A DNA stretch of 64,000 nt from Sphingomonas phyllosphaerae FA2 (GCF_000427645.1 NZ_KE386571.1:1-64000); one strand, 5' to 3'. Shown: positions 38,449 through 48,974, numbered from the stretch's first letter. Notes: a model not told the origin generated them from the letters alone. A program made the numbers and translations.

Positions 38449-40824
38449 CTAATTGTTCGCTGATGTGCGTGCGGCCAGACGAGTTGTCTGCGAGTACGGC
38501 CGGCTCGAGAGCGAGCGACCCCAACGGGCGTTGGGCATGTCCGTCATGGTGAACGTCAACACACCGCCAGCCCGGATTTCGGCGTCTCTGAGGTAAGTGC
38601 GGTTGAGCGGCCTGTCGTTCAACGTGACCGAGCCTATGTACCTGTTCGCGTCGGAAAGATTTCGGGTGTTGACGACAAAGCTGTGCCCGTTCGCCAAGCG
38701 CAACTTCGCTTGGGCAACGAACGGCCGCCCGATAACATATTCGTTGCTGCCGGGCGCGACCGGATAGAAACCCAAAGCGGTGAAGACGAGCCAAGCCGAC
38801 ATCTGACCCAGATCGTCGTTGCCGCTGAGCCCGTCGGGGGTCGGCTTGTACTGGCTGGTGACGATCTGCGCGAGCCGCTCCTGCGTTCGCCACGGCGCAC
38901 CGGCATAGCTGTAGAGATAAGCGACGTGGTGGCTCGGTTCGTTGCCATGAATATACTGGCCGATCAGCCCGGCAATGTCTTCGGCATGGCTGTAGTCGAC
39001 CTTGGAATTGTCGTAATCGAACATGGCGTCGAGCTTGCGGATTGCGCGGGCATCGCCGCCGAGCAGGCGGAACAGCCCCGCCTGATCCTGCGGCACGAAC
39101 CAGCTATATTGCCAGGCGTTGCCTTCGGTATAGTCGGAGCCGTAATTGATGGCAGTCGGATCGAACGGTGCGCGGAATGCACCGTCGCTGCGCCGGGCGC
39201 GCAGCCAGCCAGTCTTCACGTCGAAGCTGTTGCGCCAGAAGGTCGCCCGGCGGTCGAACTGCGCGGCAACATCGTTCCTCCCCAGCGCCCGCGCCATCCG
39301 GGCGATCGTCCAATCGTCGTAGGCATATTCGACGGTCTTGGACGCCGCCTCCGGTTCACGGTCGATCGGAACATAGCCGCGCGTCATATAGTCGCCCAAA
39401 CCACCGTAGGGCGCATAGCTGGCACTCGCGACCATCGCATCGAGCGCGGCATTGGCGTCGAAGCCGCGAATGCCCTTCATATAGGCGTCGGCGATCACCG
39501 GCACCGCGTGATAGCCGATCATCGTCCAGGTCTCACGCCCCGCGAACTGCCAAACGGGCAGAATGCCGTGCGGGCTGAAGCGCTGGCTGGCCAGCAGCGA
39601 GTTGACCACATCGCTGGTGGTGCGTTCTGGCTGGATCAACGTCAGCAGCGGGTGCTCGGCGCGGAAGGTGTCCCAAAGCGAAAAGGTCGATCGCTGCGTG
39701 TAGCCTTGCGCGTGGTGGACCTGGTCGTCGGGTCCGCGCCAGCGACCGTCGGCATCGCTCCACACACTCGGTGCGATCAGGCTGTGGTAGAGCGCGGTGG
39801 CGACGATCGTCTTCATCGGCGCTGGCGCGTCGAGCTCGACGGCGCCGAGCGCGTCGCGCCACGCGGTCTGCGTCCGGGCGCGGACTGTATCGAAGTCACC
39901 CGGTTCGGCGTCCAAATTGGCGACCGCACCGGCCTCGTCGACCCCAGACAAGGCGACCTTCACCTCGAGCGGGCGATCGAGCGCGCCGAAATCGAGCCGT
40001 GCCTCCAGCGCCCGGCCCAGCTTCTCGGCGAGCCGGTCGGTGCCGCGCCCCGGCGGTGCGAACCCCTTGTACGTCACGTCCTTATCGCGATCGAGCAGTG
40101 CGTGGCCGGTGAGCGGTGCGGAAAAACGCATCGCGAAAAACAATTTGCGCCCCGGCGCCCAGCCGCGCGTCTCTCGAAAGCCGGTCAAGGTGCCGTCGGC
40201 GCTCAGGTGCAGCCCCGACCAGAGGATCTTGCCCGGATAGTTGTACAGCGACGTGCGCAGGTCGACGATCAGATGCGCGGCCTGTGCGGCAGGAAAGGCA
40301 TAGCGGTGCACCCCCACGCGCGTGCCCGCGGTCAGCTCGGCGCGCACCTTCGGACCATCGAGCGTCACCGCATAATAGCCCGGTGTCGCCTGTTCGCTGG
40401 CGTGCGTGAAGCGTGATCGATAGCCCGGCGCGACGACCGTGCCCGGATCCATCGCGACCGTCTCACCGGACACCGGCATCACCAGAATGTCGCCGAGATC
40501 GGAATGGCCGGCGCCGGAGAAGTGCGTGTGGCTGAAGCCCTCGACCGTCGGATCGTCGTGGCGATAGCCTGCGGCGTGAGCATAGCATTCCCGGATAACG
40601 CACGAGGTGTCGGTGTCCGGCGACAGTTGCACCATCCCGAACGGGGCGACCGCGCCGGGGAAGGTATGACCCTCGCCACCGGTGCCGATGAATGGATCGA
40701 CCTCGGCGATGGTGTCCGCGAGCTGCGCGGCGACCGGCGCGGTGGCGATCGAAGCAAGCGCTGTCACCGCGGTGCAGGCACGAAGGACACTGGCCATGCT
40801 GCGGTATCGGTCCCTGTCCATCAT
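38449..40824 (-). CDS. GH92 alpha-mannosidase-like glycosidase (copy 1)
   Basis: The ATG at 40824 (GGAG 4 bases upstream; an ATG directly follows) gives 791 residues. A Sec signal (to about 33) is followed by the GH92 opening VDPFIGTGGEGHTFPGAVAPFGMVQLSPDT. Further family segments are FSHTHFSGAGHSDLGDI, YTQRSTFSLWDTFRAEHPLLTL, GYHAVPVIADAYMKG, EGNAWQYSWFVPQD and GNDDLGQMSAWLVFTALGFYPVAPG. GH92 enzymes are calcium-dependent exo-alpha-mannosidases acting on N-glycan mannose. It is divergent from the second TonB receptor. Confidence 0.93.
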   Translation of the reverse strand: MMDRDRYRSMASVLRACTAVTALASIATAPVAAQLADTIAEVDPFIGTGGEGHTFPGAVAPFGMVQLSPDTDTSCVIRECYAHAAGYRHDDPTVEGFSHTHFSGAGHSDLGDILVMPVSGETVAMDPGTVVAPGYRSRFTHASEQATPGYYAVTLDGPKVRAELTAGTRVGVHRYAFPAAQAAHLIVDLRTSLYNYPGKILWSGLHLSADGTLTGFRETRGWAPGRKLFFAMRFSAPLTGHALLDRDKDVTYKGFAPPGRGTDRLAEKLGRALEARLDFGALDRPLEVKVALSGVDEAGAVANLDAEPGDFDTVRARTQTAWRDALGAVELDAPAPMKTIVATALYHSLIAPSVWSDADGRWRGPDDQVHHAQGYTQRSTFSLWDTFRAEHPLLTLIQPERTTSDVVNSLLASQRFSPHGILPVWQFAGRETWTMIGYHAVPVIADAYMKGIRGFDANAALDAMVASASYAPYGGLGDYMTRGYVPIDREPEAASKTVEYAYDDWTIARMARALGRNDVAAQFDRRATFWRNSFDVKTGWLRARRSDGAFRAPFDPTAINYGSDYTEGNAWQYSWFVPQDQAGLFRLLGGDARAIRKLDAMFDYDNSKVDYSHAEDIAGLIGQYIHGNEPSHHVAYLYSYAGAPWRTQERLAQIVTSQYKPTPDGLSGNDDLGQMSAWLVFTALGFYPVAPGSNEYVIGRPFVAQAKLRLANGHSFVVNTRNLSDANRYIGSVTLNDRPLNRTYLRDAEIRAGGVLTFTMTDMPNARWGRSLSSRPYSQTTRLAARTSANN

Positions 40825-41012
40825 GTCGCTCCATCGGCCGGCAGTTCCGCACCTGTCTGACGCAGGTGTCTGCAATTCAAGCAACAATCTGCGATCCGAC
40901 ACGGCAAACTTCGAAGGGAGGCAGCGCCGCACCTGCGTGGGGAGAAGCAGTGCAAACGATAGCGAAACCTGAATTAAGTGTCTGGTAACAAAGCATTTCT
41001 ATCCGATTTTAT

Positions 41013-41041
41013 TTGACAAACTGTTTTCGTTATTGCGAAAC
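41013..41041. promoter_or_regulatory. Promoter/operator candidate between GH92 and the second TonB receptor
   Basis: The AT-rich core of the 353-base divergent region has TTGACA (41013-41018) and a small inverted repeat TTTCG-N6-CGAAA (41025-41029 and 41036-41040). Hairpins also occur in the leader nearer the receptor start (GCCAC/GTGGC near 41124-41142, GGGCA/TGCCC near 41144-41155). A shared sugar-responsive regulator is plausible but none is encoded here. Confidence 0.3.
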
Positions 41042-41177
41042 GAAGCTTGTTGCAGGGACCAGACGGACACGCCGATCCGGCCGTGAACCGACGCCAGCTC
41101 ACGAGCGTGAAGACGCCTGCGACGCCACAGGGAACCGGTGGCGGGCAGATGCCCGGCCGGAAAAAGGGAGAGGTCGA

Positions 41178-44100
41178 ATGCTTGATCGTCGTGATCGGCC
41201 GGGTGTGCCCGGACGACGTTTGATGGCGTTTCTGCTGGCGACCGCCGGCGTCAGCATCGCCGCGGCGGCACATGCCCAGGAGACCACGCCGGCCACCGCG
41301 CCCGCGGTCGCGTCGGATGCCGCGACGCCGGACAATTCAGTCCCGGATAGCAATGCCGGCACCGCGCAGGGTACCGCAGCAAGCGATATCGTCGTGACCG
41401 GCTATCGCCGTTCGATCGAAGAAAGCCTGAGCCGCAAGCGCGAGGCGAACGCCTTCGTCGACGTCATCACCGCCGAGGACATCGGCAAGTTTCCCGACAA
41501 GAACGTCGCGGATTCGCTTCAGCGCGTGCCCGGCATCATCATCGACCGCGACGGCGGCGAGGGCTCGCGCGTCAGCATCCGCGGCCTGCAATCCGACTTG
41601 ACGCTGACCCAGCTCAACGGCAATTTCATCGCCTCGGCCGACGACAACGAGCCGTCGCGATCGTTCAATTACCTGCTGCTGCCGTCGAACATGATCGGCA
41701 GCGTCGATGTCTTCAAATCGCCCGAGGCGCGGCTGGACGAAGGCGGCGTCGGCGGCACGATCATCCTTAACACGCGCCGTCCACTCGACCTGAAACGCTG
41801 AGCGGCTTCGTGTCGGTCGAGGGCACCTATGCTGATGTGACGAGGAAGGTGCAGCCGCAGATCGGCGCGCAACTGTCGTGGAAGAATCAGGACGAGACGC
41901 TCGGCTTCTTGGTCGGCGCGACCTATCAGGAACGCACCGTGCGCGATCACCGTGCCGCGGCGTCGAGCTGGAACTGGTGGACCTACGACCGCGCGAACGA
42001 GCCGGCCACCGACGTGAACGGCAACCCCTATACCAACGACGATGCGATTTTTTACTGGCCGGAGGACAGCGGCGCGACCACGCAGGCCGGCCAGCGTTTC
42101 TCGGGCTATTGGGCGCCGCAGCAAGTCAGCCAGACCGTTACCGAGCAGAACCGCAAGCGGCTGGGCATTCAGGCGACGGCACAGATGAAGCCGTTCGACG
42201 ACTTCACCGTCACTGCCAATTACTTCCGCTTCCAGGTCGACGACGACTTCATCAGCAACGGCATCCAGATCCCGGAATGGGGATATGGCAACTTCTTCTC
42301 GGGCGCGACGCTCGACAAGAGCGGCACGATCTTCCAGTCCGCGCAATTCCAGGTGCCCCCCGACGGCACGGGGTGCCGCGTGCAGGTCGGCAACCAGCCG
42401 CCGTGCACGATGGAGACGCCGCAGATCTACGGCACCTACAGCCGGGAAAAGTCGGTCTCGAACACCTTCGACGTCGAGAGCGCGTTCAAGCGCGATCGGT
42501 TCGAGGCGGTGTTCAAGCTCGGCAAGACCCGCGCCACCGGCGGCCCCTCGGCGCGGTTCAGCGTGGCGGCCAAGCCGCGCGTCGTGAACGGCATCGTCGG
42601 GATCAACGGCAACCAGTTCAGCGCGTGGAACTTTACCGACCAGTCGGCCAATTTCGAATTTTCGCCGGACCTTCAGGACAACATCAACAACGGACTGACG
42701 CAGATCGACCTGGGATCGACCAATTCGTCGTTTAACCGCAGTTCGATCGCGCAGCGCTATGCGCAACTCGATCTGACGCGGCGCTTCGACACCTTCCTCG
42801 ATTCGGTTCAGGTCGGCGCGAAGTGGCGCGACGGGCAGGTCAATCGTGCGACCGGCCGCAACGAATGGTATGCCGATCCCGCAACCCAGTTGCGCTATCA
42901 GGACACGCCGGGGGCGGCGACCACGCGGCCGGGCTTCTTCTTCGACAAGCCGCTGGGCAATATTGCCGGCGGGTTCAGCGGCAACGCCTTTCCGGCGATC
43001 GACTTCCGCAACTATCTCGAATATTTGAATAACACTTATGGCGACGCGGTGCGCGTCGACGAAACGGGCTTCGTCTACGGGATCGGCGAGCGGATCTGGG
43101 CCGGCTATGTGCAGACCAACTTCAAGGCCGAGCGCTTCCGCGGCAATCTCGGGCTGCGCTACGTCAACACCCGCCAGACCGGCGTCACCTCCGACCGGCT
43201 GCAGATCCTCAACGATTATTGCGTCAATGCGGAGGGCGGTCCGTTCGTAACGCCGCCGGTCGGGGCAGACGGCAATTGCATCACGCTCCCGCTGGCGCAG
43301 CGCGAGACAATCGTGAACACCAAGCTCGACCAGACGCGCACCTACAGCGACTGGCTGCCGAGCCTCAACGCCTCCTATGACGTCACCGACAATCTGCTGT
43401 TGCGCGGTGCGGTGGCGCGGGTGATTGCGCGGCCGGCCTTCACGAACCTCGGCTCACAGCGCAGCCTGACCTATCGCTCGCCCGAATATGCGTTCGATCG
43501 CCGGCAGTTCGGCGAGCGCGAGGGCTGGTCGGGCTCGGGCGGTAATGGCGCGCTCAACCCGTTCAAGGCGTGGCAATATGACATCGGCCTCGAATGGTAT
43601 TTCAAGCGCGGTTCGGTGCTCGGCGCGACCGCGTTCCGAAAGGACGTGTCCGACTTCATTGTGCCGCTGGTGCTCGACGTCACGCAGACCGTGAACGGCC
43701 AGCCGGAGCTGATCCAGCCGTACAGCACGGTCGCAAACGGTTCGAACGCGCGCTCGCAGGGTGTCGAGCTTTACGCGCAGCATACGTTGTCGTTCGGGCT
43801 CGGTGCACAGGTGAACTTCACCTACAATGACACTTCGGTGGCGCAGATCACGCTGGAGGGGCAGAACGTCGGCAGCTCGCCGCTGGTCGGCAGCGCCAAG
43901 ACGCAGATCAACGGATCGCTGTTCTACGAAAACGATCGCATGTTGCTGCGCGCGTCGTACAACCGGCGCGGCGAGGTGGTGCGCGGGCTGCAATCCGGGC
44001 TGAACGTCTATGACGATCCCTATGAGCAGATCGACCTGAACGCCTCGTACAATCTGTTCGAGAATTTTGTCCTGAGCGCCTCGGTGATCAACCTGACCAA

Positions 44101-44203
44101 GTCCGAGCAGCGCCAGCATCTCGGCAACGACACCGAAGCGCGGTTCATCTCGAACGTCTATTCCGGCCGGCGTGCCTACGTCGGCCTGTCGTACAAGTTC
44201 TGA
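41178..44203 (+). pseudogene. TonB-dependent receptor with a 1-nt frameshift
   Basis: The ATG at 41178 (GGGAGAGG upstream) starts a 1008-codon receptor of the Xanthomonas/Caulobacter carbohydrate type. It has a signal to about 34, the TonB-box region DIVVTGYRRSIEESLSRKREA, the plug motif FPDKNVADSLQRVPGI, and NTRRPLDL at the end of the plug. There the frame hits a TGA at 41799-41801. The barrel continues in the -1 frame (LSGFVSVEGTYAD...) to a terminal Phe at 44203. Inserting one C at about 41796 restores a single frame. It may be a true pseudogene or a sequencing error. GH43 and GH92 genes follow, implying glycan uptake. Confidence 0.85.
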
Positions 44204-44225
44204 CGCAGGTTATCCTTCCCCCCCT

Positions 44226-44256
44226 GGGTGGCCGCGGTGCGGCCACCCGCTTTTTT
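44226..44256 (+). terminator. Rho-independent terminator after the receptor
   Basis: A 10-bp stem GGGTGGCCGC/GCGGCCACCC with a GGT loop is followed by GC and six T (44251-44256). It is 22 bases after the receptor stop and 18 bases before the GH43 start, so it should reduce transcription of the enzyme genes relative to the receptor. Confidence 0.85.
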
Positions 44257-44273
44257 GACAAGGGGTATTTGCC

Positions 44274-45353
44274 ATGAAACGACGTGCGGCGAAGCGATGG
44301 ATGAAAACGGCGCTGGTCACTGGCGCCGCGCTGCTGTCGGCGGGTGCGCTTCGGGCGGCCAACCCGATCGTGCCCGGCTGGTATGCCGATCCGGAGATTC
44401 GCATCTTCTCCGGCGAATATTGGATTTATCCGACCTATTCGGACGATCCCGCCATCCCGGCCGCGCCGTCGCGCTTCTCCGCGCAGCAACGCGAGGACCG
44501 CAAGCGCCGGATGGTCCGACCGTCCTATGCCAAGCAGACGTTCTTCGACGCTTTCTCGTCGCCTGATCTGGTCCATTGGACCAAGCACCGGCGCGTGCTG
44601 GACGTCGAGAATATCGCCTGGGCTTCCTATGCGATCTGGGCACCGTCGGCGATCGAGGCGAACGGGCGTTATTATCTGTTCTTCAGCGCCAACGACATCC
44701 AGAGCGACAAGGAAACGGGCGGCATCGCCCTCGCGGTCAGCGACACGCCGGGAGGGCCGTTCCGGGATGCGCTTGGCAAGCCGCTGATCGGCGCCTTCCA
44801 CAATGGTGCGCAGCCGATCGACCCGTTCGTGTTCCGCGACGACGATGGACAGGTGTATCTCTATTATGGCGGCTGGAAGCACTGCAACGTGGTGCGGCTG
44901 TCCGCCGATCTGTCGACGGTCGAGAAACACCTCGACGGCACGACGTTCAAGGAGATCACGCCGCCTGGCTATGTCGAAGGATCGTTCGTCATCAAGCGCA
45001 AGGGCGTCTATTATCTGATGTGGTCGGAGGGCGGGTGGACCGGCCCGGATTATCGCGTCGCTTATGCAACCGGCGCGTCGCCGACCGGCCCGTTCACGAA
45101 GCGCGGCACGATCCTCGCCCAGGACATGAAGGTTGCGCGCGGGGCAGGGCATCATTCGGTGGTCAACGTGCCCGGCAGCGATGACTGGTATATCGTCTAT
45201 CACCGTCGTCCGCTGGACGACGGCAAGGGCGAGCACCGACAGATCGCGATCGAGCCGATGCATTTCGCGCAGGATGGAAGGATCCTGCCCGTCAAATTGA
45301 CCAACACCGGCGTCACCAAGCCGCGTCCGTTGCGTCGAAAGGAAATTCGGTGA
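44274..45353 (+). CDS. GH43-family glycosidase
   Basis: This 359-residue protein has a signal peptide (to about 28). The five-bladed propeller's three acidic residues are in place: D39 in GWYADPEI, D183 in QPIDPFVF and E235 in GYVEGSFV. The blades contain HWTKHRRVLD, YYLFFSAND and HHSVVNVPGSDDWYIVYHRR. GH43 enzymes usually cleave alpha-arabinosides, beta-xylosides or galactosides, and the specificity here is not evident. AGGGG precedes the ATG. Its stop overlaps the next start (GTGA), so it is coupled to GH92 copy 2. Confidence 0.88.
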   Translation: MKRRAAKRWMKTALVTGAALLSAGALRAANPIVPGWYADPEIRIFSGEYWIYPTYSDDPAIPAAPSRFSAQQREDRKRRMVRPSYAKQTFFDAFSSPDLVHWTKHRRVLDVENIAWASYAIWAPSAIEANGRYYLFFSANDIQSDKETGGIALAVSDTPGGPFRDALGKPLIGAFHNGAQPIDPFVFRDDDGQVYLYYGGWKHCNVVRLSADLSTVEKHLDGTTFKEITPPGYVEGSFVIKRKGVYYLMWSEGGWTGPDYRVAYATGASPTGPFTKRGTILAQDMKVARGAGHHSVVNVPGSDDWYIVYHRRPLDDGKGEHRQIAIEPMHFAQDGRILPVKLTNTGVTKPRPLRRKEIR

Positions 45354-47737
45354 ATACGAGGTTGATGCGCAAAGGGATCGCAGCGCTATGCGCGGGCACG
45401 ATGATCGCCACGCCGGCGATGATCGCGGCGCAGGACGAGCCCGTGACGGCAATCGAGCTCGTCAACCCGCTGATGGGCACCGATTCCAGCTATGAGCTGT
45501 CATACGGCAATACCTATCCCGCGATCGCGCTGCCGTTCGGGATGAACGCGTGGACGCCGGTGACCGGCAAGATGGGCGACGGCTGGGGCTATACCTACAG
45601 CGCACACCGCATCAACGGCATCAAGCAGACGCACCAGCCCAGCCCGTGGATGAACGATTACGCGGCTTTTGCGCTGCTGCCGATGACCGGCACGTTGAAG
45701 GTGAAGGAGGCCGATCGCGCTTCGTGGTTCAGCCACAAGGCAGAGGTCAGCACCGCCTACGGCTACAAGGTCTATCTCGCCGATTATGACGTGACCGCCG
45801 AGCTTGCGCCGACGACACGCGCCGCGCAGTTCCGCTTCACGTTCCCGAAGACCGAGCAGGCACATGTGTTGCTCGACGGTTATTCGGGCGGGTCGATGGT
45901 TTCGATCGATGCCAGGAAGCGGCGGATCACCGGCTATGTCCGCAACAATCACGGCGGCGTGCCCGCCAACTTCCGCAACTGGTTCGTTGCCGAGTTCGAC
46001 CATGACTTCACGGTAACACGCACCTTCGACGGTGCCGGTACGGTCACTAAAGGGCGTCACGCCCAGGGCGATCACGTCGGCGCCGTGGTCAGCTTCGCGA
46101 CACGTGCGGGCGAGCAGGTCGCAGTGCGCGTCGCCTCGTCGTTCATCAGCGCCGAGCAGGCGCAGCGTAATCTTGACCGCGAGATCGGGCGCGACGATTT
46201 CGCCATGACCCAGGCGAAGGCCAAGGCGGCATGGACGCGCGAACTCGACCGGATCAAGGTCGACGACCCCGATCTCGACAATCGCCGCACCTTCTATTCC
46301 GCACTGTGGCGGATGCTACAATTCCCCCGGCAATTCCACGAGATCGATGCCCGCGGCCAGCAGGTCCATTACAGTCCCTACGACGGGCAGGTGCACGACG
46401 GTCCGCTCTATACCGACAACGGCTTCTGGGACACGTGGCGTGCGGTCTTCCCGTTCTTCGCGCTGATGTACCCCGAGCGCGACGGCGAGATCATGCAGGG
46501 GCTCGTCAACACCTACAAAGAGTCGGGGTGGCTGCCTGAATGGGCGAGCCCCGGGCACCGCAGCGTCATGATCGGGTCGAACTCGGCCAATCTGATCGCC
46601 GATGCGTATCTGAACGGCGTGCGCGGCTTCGACGTCAACACGCTCTACGAGGCGATGGTCAAGAACGCGACCACCTCGCAGGGCCGCCCGCGCGACGCGA
46701 AGGGCAAGGTGCTGACAGCGGTCGGGCGCGAGGGTGTCGAGCTGTACAACCAGCTCGGCTACGTCCCCTATGACGTCGGCATCAACGAGAATGCGGCACG
46801 CACGCTCGAATACGCCACCGCCGACTTCTCGCTGTCGCGGCTCGCCGCCGCGCTCGGCAAGAGCGACGATGCCCGCAAATATGCGGCGCAGGCGCAGAAT
46901 TATCGCAAGCTGTTCGACAAGCAGAGCGGCTGGATGCGCGGTCGCAACCGCAATGGCTCGTGGTCCACGCCGTTCAACCCGTACAAATGGGGTGACGCAT
47001 TCACCGAGGGCAATTCGATCCATTACAGCTGGTCGGTGATGCAGGACGTGGCAGGCCTGATCGAGCTGATGGGCGGACGCGACAAGTTCGTGGCGCGGCT
47101 CGATGCGGTTTTCTCGACCCCGCCGATCTTCGATGACAGCTATTACGGGCAGGTCATCCACGAGATCCGCGAGATGCAGATCGTCGACATGGGGCAATAT
47201 GCGCATGGCAATCAGCCGATCCAGCACATGATTTACCTCTATGACTGGGCCGGCGCGCCGTGGAAGGCGCAGTTCCACGCGCGCGAGGTGATGCGCAAGC
47301 TCTACTCCTCTGCGCCTGACGGCTATCCGGGCGACGAGGACAATGGCCAGACCTCGGCCTGGTACGTCTTCTCCGCGATGGGTTTTTACCCGGTCACGCC
47401 GACCGTCGGGCAATATGCGATTGGCAGTCCGCTGTTCAGGCGGGTGCAGGTGACGATGCCGGGCGGCAAAGTGCTGACGATCGAGGCGCAGAACAACAGC
47501 CGCGACAATGTCTACGTTCAATCCGCGACGCTCAATGGCGTGCCGCATGACAATCCGTGGCTGTCTCGCGAGGCATTGCAAGGCGGCGGCACGCTTCGCT
47601 TCGTCATGGGCCCGACCCCGAACAAGGTGTGGGGCGCGCAGCCGGAGCAAGCGCCGTTTTCGATGAGTGAAGCGACGCGGCACAATGATCTAAGATCTGC
47701 TGCCACTCACGATCATCATCGTCGAAAGCCCAGCTAG
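45350..47737 (+). CDS. GH92 alpha-mannosidase-like glycosidase (copy 2)
   Basis: A GTG at 45350 overlaps the GH43 stop; the product has 795 residues with a signal peptide (to about 27). GH92 motifs are VNPLMGTDSSYELSYGNTYPAIALPFGMNAW, DNGFWDTWRAVFPFFALMYPE, SNSANLIADAYLNGVRGFD, EGNSIHYSWSVMQD and DEDNGQTSAWYVFSAMGFYPVTP. It is clearly distinct from copy 1 (for example SYGNTYP in place of GEGHTFP), suggesting a different linkage preference among alpha-mannosides. It is the last gene of the receptor-GH43-GH92 set. An IS6 fragment begins 22 bases later. Confidence 0.93.
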   Translation: MNTRLMRKGIAALCAGTMIATPAMIAAQDEPVTAIELVNPLMGTDSSYELSYGNTYPAIALPFGMNAWTPVTGKMGDGWGYTYSAHRINGIKQTHQPSPWMNDYAAFALLPMTGTLKVKEADRASWFSHKAEVSTAYGYKVYLADYDVTAELAPTTRAAQFRFTFPKTEQAHVLLDGYSGGSMVSIDARKRRITGYVRNNHGGVPANFRNWFVAEFDHDFTVTRTFDGAGTVTKGRHAQGDHVGAVVSFATRAGEQVAVRVASSFISAEQAQRNLDREIGRDDFAMTQAKAKAAWTRELDRIKVDDPDLDNRRTFYSALWRMLQFPRQFHEIDARGQQVHYSPYDGQVHDGPLYTDNGFWDTWRAVFPFFALMYPERDGEIMQGLVNTYKESGWLPEWASPGHRSVMIGSNSANLIADAYLNGVRGFDVNTLYEAMVKNATTSQGRPRDAKGKVLTAVGREGVELYNQLGYVPYDVGINENAARTLEYATADFSLSRLAAALGKSDDARKYAAQAQNYRKLFDKQSGWMRGRNRNGSWSTPFNPYKWGDAFTEGNSIHYSWSVMQDVAGLIELMGGRDKFVARLDAVFSTPPIFDDSYYGQVIHEIREMQIVDMGQYAHGNQPIQHMIYLYDWAGAPWKAQFHAREVMRKLYSSAPDGYPGDEDNGQTSAWYVFSAMGFYPVTPTVGQYAIGSPLFRRVQVTMPGGKVLTIEAQNNSRDNVYVQSATLNGVPHDNPWLSREALQGGGTLRFVMGPTPNKVWGAQPEQAPFSMSEATRHNDLRSAATHDHHRRKPS

Positions 47738-47759
47738 GGCGTTCGTCAACTCGCCGAAT

Positions 47760-48191
47760 GGCCCCGTCAAACTAAATGCACCAACTGGTAATCGAGTGAT
47801 GGTGGGGTAGGGCGGGGCATGCCCCGCCCGCGCAAACCAGCTTCAACGGTCCGCTACTTCAACTCGTCACCCGAGGTGATCCGGCTGGTGGTGCTAATGT
47901 ACGTGCGTTTTCCACTGTCGCTGCGGAACGTGGAAGACCTGCTGTTCGAGCGCGGGATCGATATCTGCCATGAGACGGTGCGGCTGTGGTGGAACAGGTC
48001 TGGGCCGTTGTTCGCCCGCGACATCCGCCGCCAGCGTGTGAGCCGGATGCGCGGCTTTCGTCACTGGCGCTGGCACCTGGACGAAATGTACGTGAAGCTG
48101 AACGGCGAGATGGTCTACCTGTGGCGAGCGGTCGATCATGAGGGTGAGGTGCTGGAAAGCTACGTCACCCGGACCCACGACAAGGTGGCCG
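47760..48191 (+). mobile_element. Truncated IS6-family element (copy 2)
   Basis: The left end GGCCCCGTCAAACTAAATGC is intact. The transposase (from ATG 47819) matches copies 1 and 4 for about 124 codons through the first catalytic Asp (WHLDEMYVK) and YLWRAVDHEGEVLESYVTRT. Homology then stops abruptly at about 48191. The second Asp, the Glu and the right end are missing, so it is inactive. The residual frame runs to 48244 with unrelated residues. Confidence 0.88.
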
Positions 48192-48403
48192 GGCGCTGTC
48201 CAATCGACGTACCGGCTTGCTCGAGAGCCGCGCAGGGTTGGTGATTTCGGCGGCCTGAGCTATGCAGGCCACGCTGTCAGTACTGCGAGCTTACTTGGTA
48301 TTTTCCAAGGTTGGCTCCCTTTGCCCGCTAAACAGCAGGCAAAAGGGCAAGAGGGGCGCCTTCAATCGGCCATGTGCAGTTGCTTTGACAGCATCACGCT
48401 ACG
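48192..48403. other. Unassigned stretch after the IS6 fragment, with a hairpin
   Basis: CCCTTTGCC and GGCAAAAGGG (about 48318-48352) can pair as a 9-bp stem with one bulge around CGCTAAACAGCA. It is followed by a second GC-rich block. No gene is seen. The hairpin could end transcription from either side. Confidence 0.35.
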
Positions 48404-48928
48404 CTAATCGATAGGAGGCCCGTCCCAATCGGTTGGTGGCTTCACGCCAACCGATCGTAAGGTGGCCCCAGCGTTGATCGAACTCCGCATTCCGGTTCTA
48501 TAGCAGTCGACCAGGCGGTCCGCTCCAATCCGGCTTGATGACCAGAACCGCCGGCCAGCCGGTGTTCGAAAGAACGCCGACACGTCTGCAATCTCCTGCG
48601 CCGATAGAGACCTAACAAGGGAACCTGCAGCACACAGATCGGCGCGCTCGTCCTCCTCCGACGTGGTCGGCAACAGAATCTCCAAGCGTGCGATCAGCGC
48701 CTGCAGCCTTTCCTGACGGTATGCAGGTCGCATGGACCAATCCTCCGAAGCTCGATCGAGCAATTCATTTGCGAGGCGTACACGACCCGCATCTCGTAGG
48801 TCACGCCGCTCTGCATCCGAGATCGCTTGGTCGCGCCAAAAGGCGAGAACCGGCGCTGACATCTTTGGATCCGGCGGTGGCGGAGGAGGAACTGCCTGGA
48901 CAGCCAGCAGGGCGAGAAGAGCGATCAT
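48404..48928 (-). CDS. Secreted hypothetical protein, DUF2059-like
   Basis: The ATG at 48928 gives 174 residues. A short hydrophobic signal (MIALLALLAVQAV) is followed by a Pro run and a helical domain. Its late segment (LSAQEIADVSAFFRTPAGRRFW) resembles the end of DUF2059 proteins, in which helices close with F-x-x-P-x-G. Two Cys (DLCAAG and VDCYR) could pair. It is probably periplasmic and its function is unknown. An ATG 7 codons upstream is possible but interrupts the signal with charged residues. Confidence 0.6.
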   Translation of the reverse strand: MIALLALLAVQAVPPPPPPDPKMSAPVLAFWRDQAISDAERRDLRDAGRVRLANELLDRASEDWSMRPAYRQERLQALIARLEILLPTTSEEDERADLCAAGSLVRSLSAQEIADVSAFFRTPAGRRFWSSSRIGADRLVDCYRTGMRSSINAGATLRSVGVKPPTDWDGPPID

Positions 48929-48974
48929 TACATCAGCATCGCACCGCACGTCCGCGTCCGCAATTGGGCGGAAA

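Noticed and set aside
41121-41160. Leader hairpins before the second TonB receptor resembling a cobalamin riboswitch piece
   Set aside because: Only small GC-rich stems are present. The conserved B12-box and core helices of the riboswitch are not found, and the locus is sugar-related.
48310-48360. Hairpin after the truncated IS6 as an integron attC site
   Set aside because: There is no attC core (GTTRRRY) pair and no integrase or cassette structure around it.
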